Part shown: positions 32,370-43,729 of the stretch, piece by piece
Layout: each line of letters starts with the position of its first letter
Numbering within the stretch: the first letter of the stretch is position 1
Assembly: GCA_947579605.1 (NCBI GenBank)
Contig: OX388314.1
Span: forward strand, 28,426,948 to 28,490,947
Source of the DNA: Athripsodes cinereus
Taxonomy: Eukaryota > Arthropoda > Insecta > Trichoptera > Leptoceridae
Direction: 5' to 3'
DNA: 64,000 nt
Notes under the pieces: generated by a model
The model's database searches: none
The model's input: only the letters and a program-made list of their open reading frames with translations
Told to the model about the DNA's origin: nothing
Translations under genes and position numbers: made by a program

Positions 32370-33660
32370 TAGATGACATAATTCCTAATGAAATATCCGT
32401 GTTCTAAAGGAGGTCTTTTTTTACATTTTGATGGATAATAACCTAATAACCAATGACCATTATAAACTTCATCATTTGGGTAAAATTTTGAAAATAACAG
32501 TGATAGAAACGAGGAATTATTATCACAGGATCTACGTGAAAGCAAAGTTGGTGATTTTATTAAAGTTTATTTTGTTTTTCCTGTACAGTTCTGGCAGCGC
32601 TCCAACAATCAAATCTACGAGAGGGATGTTGTGTATGGATATAATTATATTTTATTCTAGTACACACAGAGTTCCTTTGTTTTTATATTATAACTTTGTC
32701 TTTTTTATGCGAGTGATATTAGTTTTATTATGTTGGATATTATTTTCTCTTCTAAAAATAGAACGGCAAATTTAAGACAAAAACAATTTCTATTAGGTAC
32801 ATGACAGACCGTAATACACACATATATTATCAAAAGAGGGTGATGTTGTTTACATCGGCTCTGTAATAATTATATTTATACTTTAAAAGAATAAATTTTC
32901 TTTAATTAATACGATTATTAATACGATTTTTATTCTTTTTTCTATCTTCCCTGTGTTTGGATTATACTTTGTTTTTTTTTTCAAGTTGAGATCGCCTTGG
33001 TCAAAAGCTGTTTGGTTTCAGTGTATCATGGCTCCGACTCTCCTAAGTACTTCGATGTTACTTTCATACATTAACTCTTCTAAGTACTTTAATGTTACTG
33101 TATTATAAATTAACCGATTTAAAATAAAATTGATATTTAACTGTCGTAATAAAATGCAAATTAAGACGATGATAGATTGACATCAAATACATTGAATATG
33201 AATTCCTTTAAGATAAGATAGATCAAGGAGATTTATACAAAGTTATAGTTGTATTAGTATTAATATCTTTCAATCCTCAAAGGAACTGGGTCGTAACTCC
33301 ATTTAACGACATTCCGTTTCCAATGAAAACGTCGGTTAACTTCATTTTCGTACATAGGAGTGTATCTCAGAATTGAACTGAACGTACTTATTGAAAATGT
33401 CATAAAAGGCTTTTCATTATTTGATAATACTTATAATATAATTCATTAGGGATATACAATTTTCTCCTTATGAATGATACAAAATAATATGAAAAGAAAA
33501 CCCAAGGGGTTTGTTCTGAGTAAAAAAAATCATAAGGTTTGTTTGTCATACATTGTGAAATGACAATATAATGTCGTTTCCATTACTATAATTTTATTTT
33601 TATGATATATGAATTTTCACCCACAAGAATTCCGATGGCTGCAAGGACCTTCTTCTACAT
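32370..33660. other. AT-rich intronic DNA, nothing recognised
   Basis: The 115-codon plus ORF at 32428 has a hydrophobic, AT-driven composition and no recognised domain; it is probably chance. Confidence 0.4.
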
Positions 33661-33664
33661 ATAA

Positions 33665-34964
33665 TAACGGGTTGTTCAACAAGAACTTTGTTTTTTAATT
33701 GTGGCACCACCAGCAACATGATAGTTTTGACATTTAATTTTTTGACGTATTCGTAGTGGATGCATTGGCAATTGTTGCAATGAATTCAATTTCGCTTGAA
33801 AATCGCATTAAAATAATTAAAATCCATTATGAAAATGGTGGTTCTGCTAAAGTGACATTTCGTCAAATTCGTGATATTTTCGGACAACATAATCGTCCTT
33901 CTGAGACCGCTTTTAAGAATTTGGTCGCTAAATTTGAGTCGACAGGCTCGATACAAAATGTGTTAACACCAATGCGTGTACGACCGGGTCGTTCAACTGA
34001 AAACATCGCAGCCGTGAGCCACAGTGTTGAAGCAGATCCAAATTTGTTAATTCCTCGACGTTCTCGACAATTGGGGTTATCCAAAACCACCACATGGCGA
34101 ATTTTGCGTAAGGATTTGGCTTTGAAGCCTTACAAGGTTCAACTGGTGCAGGAATTGAAGCCGAACGACCATTCAAATCACCGTAGATTCGCTCAATTCA
34201 TTCAGGAACAACCCGCTGGTTTTTCTGAAAAAATCATTTTTTCAGACGAAGCCCATTTTCACTTGTCAGGGTACGTCAACAAGCAAAATTGCCGCATTTG
34301 GGCTTCTGAAAATCCTAGAGCAATTATTGAGAAGCCGTTGCATGCTCAGCGTGTCACTGTATGGTGCGCTATGTGGTCTGGAGGCGTGATTGGGCCGTTT
34401 TTTTTCGAAGATGAGACTGGAAATGCGGTAACGGTCAATGGATCACGCTATCGCAAGATGTTGACAACTCAATTTTGGCCTATTATTGATGACGTGGATA
34501 TCACTGACATGTGGTTTCAACAGGACGGTGCCACATGTCACACAGCCAATGAAACGATCAATTTATTGCAAACCAAATTTCCCGATCGCATGATTTCACG
34601 AAACTCAGCTGTTAAGTGGCCAGCCAGATCGTGTGATTTAACGCCACTGGATTATTTTTTGTGGGGCTATGTTAAGGACAGAGTCTATACGGAGCCAATC
34701 GAATCGATTGCAGCCTTAAAACTCAAAATCCGTGATGTGATTAGCGAAATAGTCCCGCCATTTTGCCAAAAAGTGATTAAAAACTTTGATGAAAGAATCG
34801 ACATCTGTCAGCGTGCTCGTGGTGGACATTTGTCAGATATCATTTTTCATGCATAATTGCCAAACTTTTCTCTTTGTAATTCAATAAAAATTTTAATCAT
34901 CTTCATCAAATTTTTTTGTTTTATTTTGTTTTAAAAAACAAAGTCCTTGTTGAAAAACCCTTTA
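33665..34964 (+). mobile_element. Complete mariner-family (DD41D) DNA transposon with TA target duplication
   Basis: A 1296-bp element (33667-34962) flanked by TA (33665-33666, 34963-34964). The left end ACGGGTTGTTCAACAAGAAC and the right end (complement AAGGGTTTTTCAACAAGGAC) form ~32-bp inverted repeats with four mismatches; both continue TTTGTTTTTTAA. It contains one intact transposase ORF, described separately. TA insertion and these termini are diagnostic of the IS630-Tc1-mariner superfamily. It lies antisense to the receptor gene. Confidence 0.95.
33756..34856 (+). CDS. Mariner-family transposase, DD41D type, apparently intact
   Basis: A 366-residue cut-and-paste transposase of the IS630-Tc1-mariner superfamily. 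It binds the element's own terminal repeats and moves it into TA sites. An N-terminal helix-turn-helix covers about 14-60 (TFRQIRDIFGQHNRPSETAF). A linker GRPR-like motif is at 76-80 (RPGRS), and a second HTH at about 84-120 (IPRRSRQLGLSKTTTWRIL). The catalytic triad is visible: D164 (IFSDEAHFHLSG), D257 (WFQQDGATCHTA) and D299 (CDLTPLDYFLWG). Forty-one residues separate the last two, the DD41D spacing reported for Rosa/Visitor-type elements. No stop or frame break occurs, and the length is in the family's usual 340-370 range. Met9 (33780) is an alternative start. A polyadenylation-like AATAAAA follows at about 34880. Intact coding plus good termini suggest a recently active copy; activity is inference. 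Confidence 0.93.
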   Translation: MDALAIVAMNSISLENRIKIIKIHYENGGSAKVTFRQIRDIFGQHNRPSETAFKNLVAKFESTGSIQNVLTPMRVRPGRSTENIAAVSHSVEADPNLLIPRRSRQLGLSKTTTWRILRKDLALKPYKVQLVQELKPNDHSNHRRFAQFIQEQPAGFSEKIIFSDEAHFHLSGYVNKQNCRIWASENPRAIIEKPLHAQRVTVWCAMWSGGVIGPFFFEDETGNAVTVNGSRYRKMLTTQFWPIIDDVDITDMWFQQDGATCHTANETINLLQTKFPDRMISRNSAVKWPARSCDLTPLDYFLWGYVKDRVYTEPIESIAALKLKIRDVISEIVPPFCQKVIKNFDERIDICQRARGGHLSDIIFHA

Positions 34965-34998
34965 CTACTTTTAATTGTGAACAATACATCAGACCCCC

Positions 34999-35107
34999 TA
35001 GACAAACCGCACTTGGCGATCGACTACAAACGAATTTTCGACAATAACCGCAACAATAACGTATAATTACACGGTACATTGTAGGATCGCAAAGTGCGGT
35101 TTGTCTA
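34999..35107. mobile_element. MITE with TA target duplication
   Basis: A 105-bp element (35001-35105). GACAAACCGCACTTGGCGATC at the left pairs with GATCGCAAAGTGCGGTTTGTC at the right. TA flanks both ends. Palindromic termini plus TA fit a mariner/Tc1-derived MITE; the termini do not match the neighbouring DD41D element. Confidence 0.75.
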
Positions 35108-35204
35108 TCAATTGAAATGTCTTGTAAAGAGGTGATTCAATAATTGATGTCAGTTATCGTTCCCGGGAACAACGTTACCATTTTTGTTAATAATAATAAT
35201 AATA

Positions 35205-35930
35205 AAAATATTACATCAAAATTTAGCTTTGAAATTTAAATTAATTGAACAGGAATCAAAATTACCATACTATAATTACTGTCCAGTATCGGTACTTGAA
35301 AACAATGACACTAAACTCTACTGGGATCGACCAATTCAAACTGATCGAACAATTATAGCTAATCGACCAGATATTGTGTTGGTTGATCGCAGATGCCGTA
35401 AAACATACATCATAGACATCACTATACCGCATGATGAAAATTTAAATAAAGCTGAGCAAGATAAGATAATAAAATATCTTGATCTTGCTCACGAAATCAA
35501 AGATATGTGGAGAACACCTACCACAATCATCGTGCCTATAGTGTTGTCTGTGAATGGTTTAATACCTAAGAGTCTGTCAAGCAATCTCAGAAAACTGGGA
35601 GTAGATGACAGGCTCAAATACAGCATGCAGAAGGCCGTACTTCTATCGTCCACCAGGATAGTAAGAAGGTTTTTGTCCCTGTAGCTCTGTAAGTGATCTC
35701 CCATGATCGTACTATTTCATAGAACATCATGGAAGAATCAACTCGAATAATGTTGGGGTTCTACATTTTGAATATAAATTTATTTTAATATTTTATGGTT
35801 TTTGTTATTTAATGTTATATTTAAATTTTATTGTTAATCTTATATTGTATTTAAAATGTAGAATCTAATATTGTTTTGTTAAATAAATGAGATATGAGAT
35901 AATAATAATAATAAATATTTCATTAAATAC
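35205..35930 (+). mobile_element. LINE 3' end with restriction-like endonuclease domain (R2-like group)
   Basis: The plus frame (open to the stop at 35684) encodes NRPDIVLVDRRCRKTYIIDI with the PD...D-x-I-D core of a PD-(D/E)XK nuclease. It continues EQDKIIKYLDLAHEIKDMW, IVPIVLSVNGLIPKSL and KAVLLSSTRIVRRFL. I know this block as the C-terminal domain of R2-type non-LTR retrotransposon proteins. About 150 residues remain; the RT is missing. The 5' limit abuts an AAT microsatellite and the 3' end finishes in ATAATAATAATAATAAAT. Confidence 0.8.
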
Positions 35931-36086
35931 ATAACCAAGTCAAACCCAAGACAATAAATCACCAATATGGATACAATTATGTTGTAGCAGCCTCACTAGG
36001 TTGCCCTGTATCGAGGCGTGCCGTGTGAAAAAAAAAACATAAAATTAATAAAGGATTGTCGAATAAATCACAAAAAAGATCAATTA

Positions 36087-36377
36087 ATGCATGAATGATG
36101 AATATTTAGTTAAATTAAATTACATTAAAACACTGCGTCTTTCACTTAAAGTGTTATGTATTTTCACAAGTTCTTGAGATTACGTCCATCCTCAGTGAAA
36201 AAATACTTAAAACTGAGGATGGGAATTATATAATACTTTATGTGAAAGACACAGTGTTTTAATTTAATCAAACTAAATATTTAATCACGACAAACTTTTA
36301 CAGTGTTTGCTCTTCAAAAAAATAAATTGTTAACTAATAAGTTTTGTAAATAAGCTTAGTTAGAAATATGCATGAAT
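36087..36377. mobile_element. Hairpin insertion with imperfect arms, long tail and 10-bp direct repeat
   Basis: Arms about 36103-36170 and 36215-36283 pair: TTAAAACACTGCGTCTTTCAC and GTGAAAGACACAGTGTTTTAA, plus an inner CCATCCTCAGT/ACTGAGGATGG. A tail of about 85 bp follows. ATGCATGAAT flanks the unit at 36087-36096 and 36368-36377. Confidence 0.6.
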
Positions 36378-36759
36378 AAATATTGTAAGTAAATTAACAA
36401 ATTAATGTGTATATTGTAAGTAAATTAACAAATGTGTATATAATAGATAAAAACATGTATGTGAATTAATTAATTTAAATGTGAACGTATGAACAAACGA
36501 TTTAATCAATAAATGTAAAAATTGAAATTGAAACAATACGTAAACAAATGCATCTACGAACATAGAAGTGAATGAATCCGTAATTACATACTTAACAAAA
36601 CCGTTATGTACCTGCCACAAATGGGGTAGTCAGTGAACTAACTGCGTGTAATAAATTTGAATGTTTTACTATTTATGGCAATAATGATTAACACATTAAG
36701 GATAGCATGAATGAATATTTTACAATTAGTTTAAAATCAAACGATTACAAATTTGTTTC

Positions 36760-36965
36760 CTAGTCTCTGTTCCTACTTCTTCATCTCTCTTCCTTCTCTC
36801 TAGGTTTTATGTGAAGATTTTATGAAATTGGATAAGTTGAAACAAATCGCGCCTCTGCGATAAACTCGCGCTCTATACGTTGATTGTATTTAACTTCAAT
36901 GTATTTCTACGTAGGTAAGATAATCGCTTGTTAATAATATACAGTAAATAATAAATAAATTTATA
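36760..36965 (+). mobile_element. CR1/Jockey LINE 3' UTR fragment
   Basis: CCTAGTCTCTGTTCCTACTT, then AATCGCGCCTCTGCGATAAACTCGCGCTCT and the end ATATACAGTAAATAATAAATAAAT. It is the same 3' UTR as the 6.9 and 43 kb copies, but diverged. Confidence 0.72.
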
Positions 36966-37289
36966 ACGGAAAAATCTTAGTAGTGATAGACCCTCATAAA
37001 TAAAAACTAAATAAAAAACGTCATTAATATTTTATACTTGTGATTCAAAACCAATAAGATAAAAATACGACCTACGTAACATGTTGTCAATACATACATG
37101 AACATGCTCATAAAGTAATAATTTACCGGTTTATAAATCTCCATAATGGTTCCGTTGAATCCTTAGTGAAAACTTATAAAACTAAGCTCTTTTTAACGAT
37201 GTATTAAAAACTTTTAAATACCTTGTGAAGATGTATGAAGAATATTTTTAATATGATTGGTCGTTTCAGATAAATTAATTTTTTTCTAC

Positions 37290-37482
37290 TATTTCTACTA
37301 CATATCTTACAAGAGGGGTAGCCAGCAGATCAGCAACTCGCAAGCTATCCTCTCCATGCCAACAAAAATATAAGACATAAACTTTATCGCGGAAATTAAG
37401 ATGCAACATGTCTTTATTTTTTCGATCACATACCTGCCTTCTGCAGAACACTGTGTCTTTATCAGGAAAATAATGGGAGACC
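37290..37482 (-). repeat. SINE-like family X, partial copy interrupted by SINE A
   Basis: The plus reading has GAGGGGTAGCCAGCAGATCAGC, GCAACATGTCTTTATTTTTTCG and AATAATGGGAGACCAATT, breaking exactly where the T-rich end of SINE A begins. GTGGGAGACCAGTCATTCGCCGGGAGCCCCACG at 37736-37768, on the far side, looks like more of the same family. Confidence 0.7.
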
Positions 37483-37483
37483 A

Positions 37484-37690
37484 ATTTTTTTTTTTTAAAG
37501 ATATAGGTATCTGGGTTTTGTTATAAACCCAAATACAACTTTATACACCTTCCACAGTAAGCTAAAAGCTTGTGTCGTGAAAGGGGAGTTTGCCGGCACC
37601 TGGGATCGAACCGCGGACCCCTTGTTCAAGAGGCCGAGATTCTACCTCCAGGCTACCGACGAACTCATTGTCGATTCCTACAAACAAGGA
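37484..37690 (-). repeat. SINE family A, copy 6, full-looking
   Basis: A minus-strand copy with intact head: plus GGGATCGAACCGCGGACCCC (B box side) and CGAGATTCTACCTCCAGGCTACCGACGAAC (A box side). The T-rich tail is at 37484. It is the best match to copy 1 and is inserted in a family X copy. Confidence 0.85.
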
Positions 37691-37789
37691 ATGAAATAAT
37701 TTCTGTATGAATGAGTTTCGGAAACTAAAGGAATAGTGGGAGACCAGTCATTCGCCGGGAGCCCCACGAAACATTACATTCAATTTGTT

Positions 37790-39650
37790 TTATGAAAATA
37801 TGGAAATATGAAGGCATATTAACCATGCCCAAAATATCAAAGAGTTCTTTCCTGTGAGCTTTCTCGGGACGTTTAAAAGACAAGTATTCATAATAACAAC
37901 ACCATTAACGTCATTGATACAAGATAAGATATACATATATATCACACGCAATGGACAACTTGTATGATTTTTAAAACAGTTCACTGACTACAGCATAAGG
38001 ATAGGAAGAAAGATAAAAAGACAGATGACAATAGCAAAACAAACAAAATACAGCTGACAATAAAAAATATGATAATTTGTGAGTAATTTTATGTCGAGGT
38101 TTAGAGAGAAAAAACATTTTTGTTATTATGATTTAAGTATGAATTTTATAACATTAAGTGAGAAAAATTTAGCTCTCATTGTTTGTTATGGGTTTCCTGG
38201 TCATTTCCTGGAACTTTTGGCTTTCATCCAATTCACATGCTTTCAGCAGTTAAGTATAATAATTTCCTTTGGAGAAATAATTCTTCTTAATGTCTTTACA
38301 GAACGACTCTACTGCCCTTTGATGTCAATAAAGTAGGAATTTACTTAAAAGACAGGACATTGGAATGTGATAGTTTAGGTATTCATTTAGGCTGAAGGCA
38401 CACATTAGTCTTTATATTGTTGGTGGTATTTATCATCTTGAAAAGACTATCATGAATTTAAGCTTCTCTAATAATTTATAGTGTTAAGTTATATTTGAAC
38501 ATAAGCATTAAGCATACCCGAGGATTTACTTTATAATTTACAAAATAAAAAAGCAAAAACATAATATGTAGATTGCAAACAAAAGCTGATTCAAACTTGA
38601 CGCCAAATGCATCTGTTGCAAACTTTATTTCAATTAAAAGCAAAAGGGAAATTTTAACTTCAAGGAAATTAAAATAGATTTGAATTTACTACCAAACTAA
38701 CCCCCTACAACCTTCAATTCAATCTTTAGCAAAAAGAAATTCTAAAGACGCCTAAAACTATACTTATCACTTTTTCCCCTTGTTGCATCTTATGCAGCAT
38801 TTGTGTTCTCTGCTATGCTTATAACAAGGATAGTAACTTAATGATACTAACATACATACAAGGTATTATTAGTGTGCAAATTATGTAGATGTGGTGGTAC
38901 AAGTTTTATATTCTGCAAAACCCTCCGCATTCTCCTGTGATTTGCCCAATTCAAAAAGCCCAGTCTCGTCGTTATATTGTAATTATTTAATAATAATTTG
39001 ATTACACCAAAGAAGATAATAAGCATCTACAATCATTTTTAATGGTATAAATAGACGGAGCGATGTATTAACTTATTTTTTAGACTTTTTTCACTGTTAT
39101 TTATGGCATAGCTAATAGTCATAAGAACTTCGAAATTATATGTGAGTGTTATTTTTTATCACGATACTTTTTCTCTAAACCTAAGTATAAAACAATCGAT
39201 AAAACAAAAACTTTACACAAAGCGACAACTAAATGGGTTTGTTATTGTAAAAAGTGTTTTATTTTGCATATAAAATGATAATATAACTGAATAAATAAAT
39301 AAGCTCAGAAATGAACGCATTATCCATATTTTATTTTTATTTTTTATGGCAAAAATTACAGTTATTTTGGGATGATGGTTCAAGGCAGTGAAGAGTGCAC
39401 ATAAAACTTACGATAATAATAGTAATAATAATGTATGTAATAAAGAATAGAGAAATGTCAGTACATTATTATTGTCAATAACAAGATAGTGGTGGTTATA
39501 CGAGTAACGCGAATGGACATTATATTATTAAATTATATTAGGTATATCTTGGAGTATGATATTTTATTAATGCGTTTTACTGTGATGTCTCTAATGGAGC
39601 ATCATTTGGTTTTATACGTTTATAACTTCCCGTTAGATTTTTTCATATGG
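37790..39650. other. AT-rich intronic DNA, nothing recognised
   Basis: No supported element. The ORFs near 37790-37984 and 38079-38336 show no recognised motifs. Confidence 0.45.
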
Positions 39651-39684
39651 TAAGAAGAAAATTTGGCTTTAAGATATTTATATT

Positions 39685-39800
39685 TATGGAAGAAAACACA
39701 ATTGACTTTATTTTTACTTAATATTTAGTATTGAATAGTGGCCTGGTTTCGACTTATAATGTCAATGTCAAAATTATGTTACTACATACCGTGTTGTTAA
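39685..39800. repeat. Half copy of the 49.5/56.9 kb hairpin
   Basis: ATGGAAGAAAACACAATTGA, TTAATATTTAGTATTGAATAG and CCTGGTTTCGACTTATAATGTC match one arm of the hairpin at 49411-49620. No second arm follows. A further diverged half is at about 40540-40630 (GCGACCTAGGTTTCGACATGC). Confidence 0.55.
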
Positions 39801-40897
39801 ATTACCAACGACTTGTTTGCGAAAAGTTAATATTATAGATTCGTACTAATGAATCGTTTGTACTATCTCTGGTCTTAATCTGATAGTACGTACCATTGAT
39901 TCGTTATGAAATTCCGTTAGTATTTTTCTCAGTGTACTATGTATTTGTATAGTGTTCGTTAAAGTATGTATGTATATAAAAAAAACAAGACATCTTATCA
40001 ATAGGTAATAATTTGAAGAAGTTGAAAGGCTCCTGTCCGTATTTGTTTAATATATAATAGAACGAAACGCTTGTTTCAATTGGTTTAATTATGTATAAAA
40101 ACAATTATGAAATTTCCTAAACCACTCAACGGGTTGAGATGTTCGGCTCTCGAATTGTAAAATAAAACATATCTAGCTTCTAAGAAATTTAGGGTTGTCT
40201 ATACATGTTATAGAATAGATATAGATTATCATCGAGATGCCCTATCATCGAATGGTTGCCAAGTTTCTGTAAATTGAATACGTTCTGTAGCGTCATGCTG
40301 GAGATTGGTAATTCAGTTGGGCGTGAAATTGATACCGTTGTTCTATTCTAAAACAATGTTTGATTGATTTTCAACTCGTCTTCAATGGCAACATAACGCA
40401 TGATTGAAGTGACATTTACACAATATGTATTATCTTAAAATATATCTACGCCCAAGGAATTTGAGAGACATAATATAATAGAGTATTGTATCGGTATGTA
40501 TTTTGTTAAACTCCATATCTATGTACTAATAACAATAAAAAAATGGTTTTGGGTTTTACTACTAACTTTAACAGCGACCTAGGTTTCGACATGCAATCAC
40601 TGTTATAACGTTACTAGAAAAACTCTAAACTAACCTATGTAGGTCATTGTTCGACATCGTGCGACATATTCCCTGTAACTACCATCTACATATATGCCGA
40701 TGACCTACAGATCTATACTCACTTCAAGTTGGAGGATCTGTCAAGGGCTGTTGATGAAAAGTCGAATTGTTTGCAACAAGTTTCTGACTGGGCCACTAAA
40801 AACGGCTTGATTCTTAATCCTACTAAAACACAAACGATGTTTATAGGAAGCCCCTATTCAATCTCAAAACTGAATAATCTAACGATCCCTAATACCT

Positions 40898-42278
40898 ACA
40901 TAGGGTAAGGTTGCTTAAGTCGTACCCCCTAAGGAAATAATGCTATAATATTTAGTGCAATTAAAATAAAACAAAATCATCTGCATATATTAAATCTTCA
41001 TTTAGTTGCCTTTTAATTGACAATCATAGAAATTTGAAAATCTTTTAACAAAATAGGTATTTTGACGTTTTTCAAAAAGATACCTTCGGTACGACTAAGG
41101 CGCCTAGTCGCCTAAGTCGTACTACCTATAGCCTTAGTCGTACTTAGAAAATATACCTTTTGAATACTATAATAAACTAAATAGAAAAATACTCAATAAC
41201 CAGATATCATATGAATAACTAAAAAAATATAAACAATGCAGTCTGAGTTTAACTTAAAATATTTTTTTTTTGTCAAACCTTATTATATAGTAAATAACAC
41301 ATAGAAAATAGAATTATTATATCTTGAAAAAAATCTTCTACGGGATTCATTAAATCCAATTTCTCCATTCCGATGTTTCTGTGTTCGATGTTTCAGTGAT
41401 ATAAGAAAGGAGTAAAGGAATGTGGAATGAAAGTTGGTGTAATTACAAGGATGAATGTAAATAAGTTAAGATGGTTTGGGCACGTGGAAAGAATGAATGA
41501 GGACAGAATGACCAAGAAGATATATTTGGCTGAGAGGAATGGTGCTCGGAGACGTGGACGTCCAAGGATTAAATGGTAAGATCATTTTAATCAATTCCTA
41601 CAGGACGGTCACGTGTTGAGCACATTGAACAAGAGAGCATACATGAGGAATTATATGACAGCGAAAGAAGTATGCAATGATAGAAAGAAGTGTCGCTCGA
41701 TCCTTTCTGCCTACCCCGCGAGGGAAGCGGCGTGATGGTATGTATGTTTAAAGCTTCGTCCATGTCCTCCTGCATCCAAGTACTTTTTCTTCGCCATATT
41801 TAGGTATTACCTACCTGATAAAATGTTAAGTAAATTATAAAACAATTTTATTAATACCTAAGTCGTACCGGTACGAGTAAGGATTTTTGCACAGGTACGA
41901 CTTAAGCGCCGGGGTCTTCTATGTTTAAAACTAAAACCACTGACGTAACCTCAAAATGTAGTACCGTTTGAATATGCGTAAACTATTGCCAGATAAGTCT
42001 TACAAATAGACGTAAACAAAGAAAATAAGTAAGTATCACATTCCTGCCATAAAAAGCTTACAAATGAGTCAAAAAATTTAATGAAAACTGTTCAAAAACT
42101 TACTTTTTCAATATTTTTGCTTCAGGAAGCCGGCCGGCCGCCCACTTTTTTACGTTCGCTCACTCAACTAAATAGTTTAGATTGACGACACTAGATGGTG
42201 CAATTTATAACTATCAGATAAGATATTGCCGGGGTACGACTTAGGCCGTGGTACGACTAAAGCAACCTTACCCTACAT
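40898..42278. mobile_element. Non-autonomous DNA transposon with subterminal repeats, 4-bp duplication, class unassigned
   Basis: A 1373-bp element (40902-42274) has inverted termini AGGGTAAGGTTGCTTAAGTC and (right, complement) AGGGTAAGGTTGCTTTAGTC. It is flanked by ACAT (40898-40901, 42275-42278); TACAT is an equally possible reading. At least eight copies of a GTACGACTTAGG-like motif lie in both orientations near the ends and inside (about 40920, 41090, 41125, 41145, 41865, 41895, 42235, 42255). Such clusters are typical transposase-binding arrays. No transposase is encoded. An RTE-like LINE end is nested inside. Confidence 0.8.
41400..41752 (+). mobile_element. RTE-like LINE 3' end nested in the subterminal-repeat transposon
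   Basis: Same family as 15.8 and 18.8 kb: RWFGHVERMNEDRMTKKIYL and RRRGRPRIKW, then a stop (TGGTAAGAT where the others have TGGCAAGAT). Deletions follow in the tail (GACAGCGAAAGAAGTATGC). It ends GCGGCGTGATGGTATGTATG. A degraded copy. Confidence 0.82.
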
Positions 42279-43519
42279 TGACTCCACTGTAATCCCTTAT
42301 TCCAAAACTGCAAAGAATCTTGGTCTCTTACTGGATAGAGAGCTTTCTTGGCGTCAACACATTAATAATGTTAGGAGGAGATTCTTTTGCAGCATGCATA
42401 ATCTGAGGAGATTGCAAAGGTTCTTGCCCATGAAAATTAAAACTCTTTTGGTCCAGTCTCTTCTACTTCCAATCCTTGATTATGCCGATTGTGCCTACGT
42501 TGGTTGTAACTTGGAATTACTCACTAAACTGGAAAGGTTACAAAATACTGGCATTCGTTTCATCTTTGATCTGAAAAGATCTGACCGCATAACAAGATTT
42601 AGGAATAAACTGAAATGGCTTACCGTGCGCCAAAGACGAGATCTCCATGTCCTATCACTGGTTTATAATTGTTTATACTCTACGTCTTCACCATACTATC
42701 TTAAGGAAATGTTTGAGTATCTTTCGAGCCATGGCTTGCCCTTACGATCCAATAGCGAGCGTCTTCTGGCGATACCAGCTCATAGCTCAAACTTTTTCAC
42801 AAACTCTTTTTCTGTTCATGGTGCTCGCTATTGGAATAGTTTGCCTTCCAGGATAAGGTTGCTCCCCACTCTTCAAGCTTTCAAGCTGGCGGTCAAGGAC
42901 CATTTTATCACACAAAATATGGCTTCTGTATCCTAGTCCCTTTTCCTACATATTCTTCTCCTTTTTTACCTCCTCTTTCCTTTCTTTAAAATTTTCTTTA
43001 TGTGAAAGTTTAATGAAATTGGGTTAGTTGGAAGAAATCGCGCCTCTGCGATAAACTCGCCCTCTGTATATTGATTGTATGATTGTCTTTGTTTGAAATT
43101 TATTTTTGTGTGAATTTGCTTGTTATCAATGTACAGTAAAGAATAAATAAATAAAAATAAAAAAAAATTGTTACAAAGTTACTTGTAAAGTTTTATTTTA
43201 TTAATTCAAACAGCTCAGAAGCCTATTACAATAGTACCTACATATTAGAACACATTAAAATATACAACTATTATGCACATAACAACAATAACATTAAGAA
43301 CATAAAAAAACATTATGTAAAAAAAAGGATTTATTATACTATCATATGACATTATAAATATTCAAGTGAAAGCAAATTTATAAAATAAAAGCGACAAAAG
43401 ATAGACTCATAAGCAACACCAAAACAAACCAGATCAAAAACAATAAAAAATCATACGCAATACAATTAATTAGTTCTAGTCAGCATGACAATACGTAGGC
43501 AATAAAGCTCAATGTATCG

Positions 43520-43710
43520 AGATTACCGCCAAGAGACCAAGACGAAGGCCAAAACGCAGATGGCGTGAAGTAGTGTGACAAGACATGCGGAACTGCGATG
43601 TTTCCCATGAAAATGTGTTCGACAGAACCAAATGGCGAAACAAAACAAGAAAGGCATACCTCACCTGTGGGACTTATAATTGCCCAAGGAAAAGAAAGAG
43701 AAGAAGTTAG
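43520..43710 (+). mobile_element. RTE-like LINE C-terminal remnant
   Basis: The plus strand reads RPRRRPKRRWREVV, a stop, then DMRNCDVSHENVFDRTKWRN and KTRKAYLT. The Arg-rich hinge plus DR-x-K-W-R box marks an RTE-type tail, with at least one in-frame stop. Confidence 0.6.
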
Positions 43711-43729
43711 CATGACACTCTTAATAAAC

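Larger units (their letters stand above)
40660..43160 (+). mobile_element. CR1/Jockey-group LINE split by a DNA transposon
   Basis: 40680-40897 encodes IYIYADDLQIYTHFKLEDLS (catalytic Y-A-D-D) through NPTKTQTMFIGSP. The reading frame resumes at 42275 with DSTVIPYSKTAKNLGLLLDR and runs to the stop at 42936, ending RAVK-type AFKLAVKDHF. Removing the insertion at 40902-42274 together with one target copy restores an in-frame join, so the LINE was inserted first. The 3' UTR and AATAAATAAATA end match the 6.2-7.0 kb copy almost base for base. The 236-codon ORF from 42226 begins inside the transposon. Confidence 0.9.

Noticed and set aside
32428..32775. 115-codon plus ORF as a membrane protein gene
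   Set aside because: Isolated, AT-driven hydrophobic composition, no recognised family, no supporting splice or promoter signal.
34999..35107. MITE derived from the adjacent DD41D mariner
   Set aside because: Both use TA, but the termini (GACAAACCGC versus ACGGGTTGTT) do not match.
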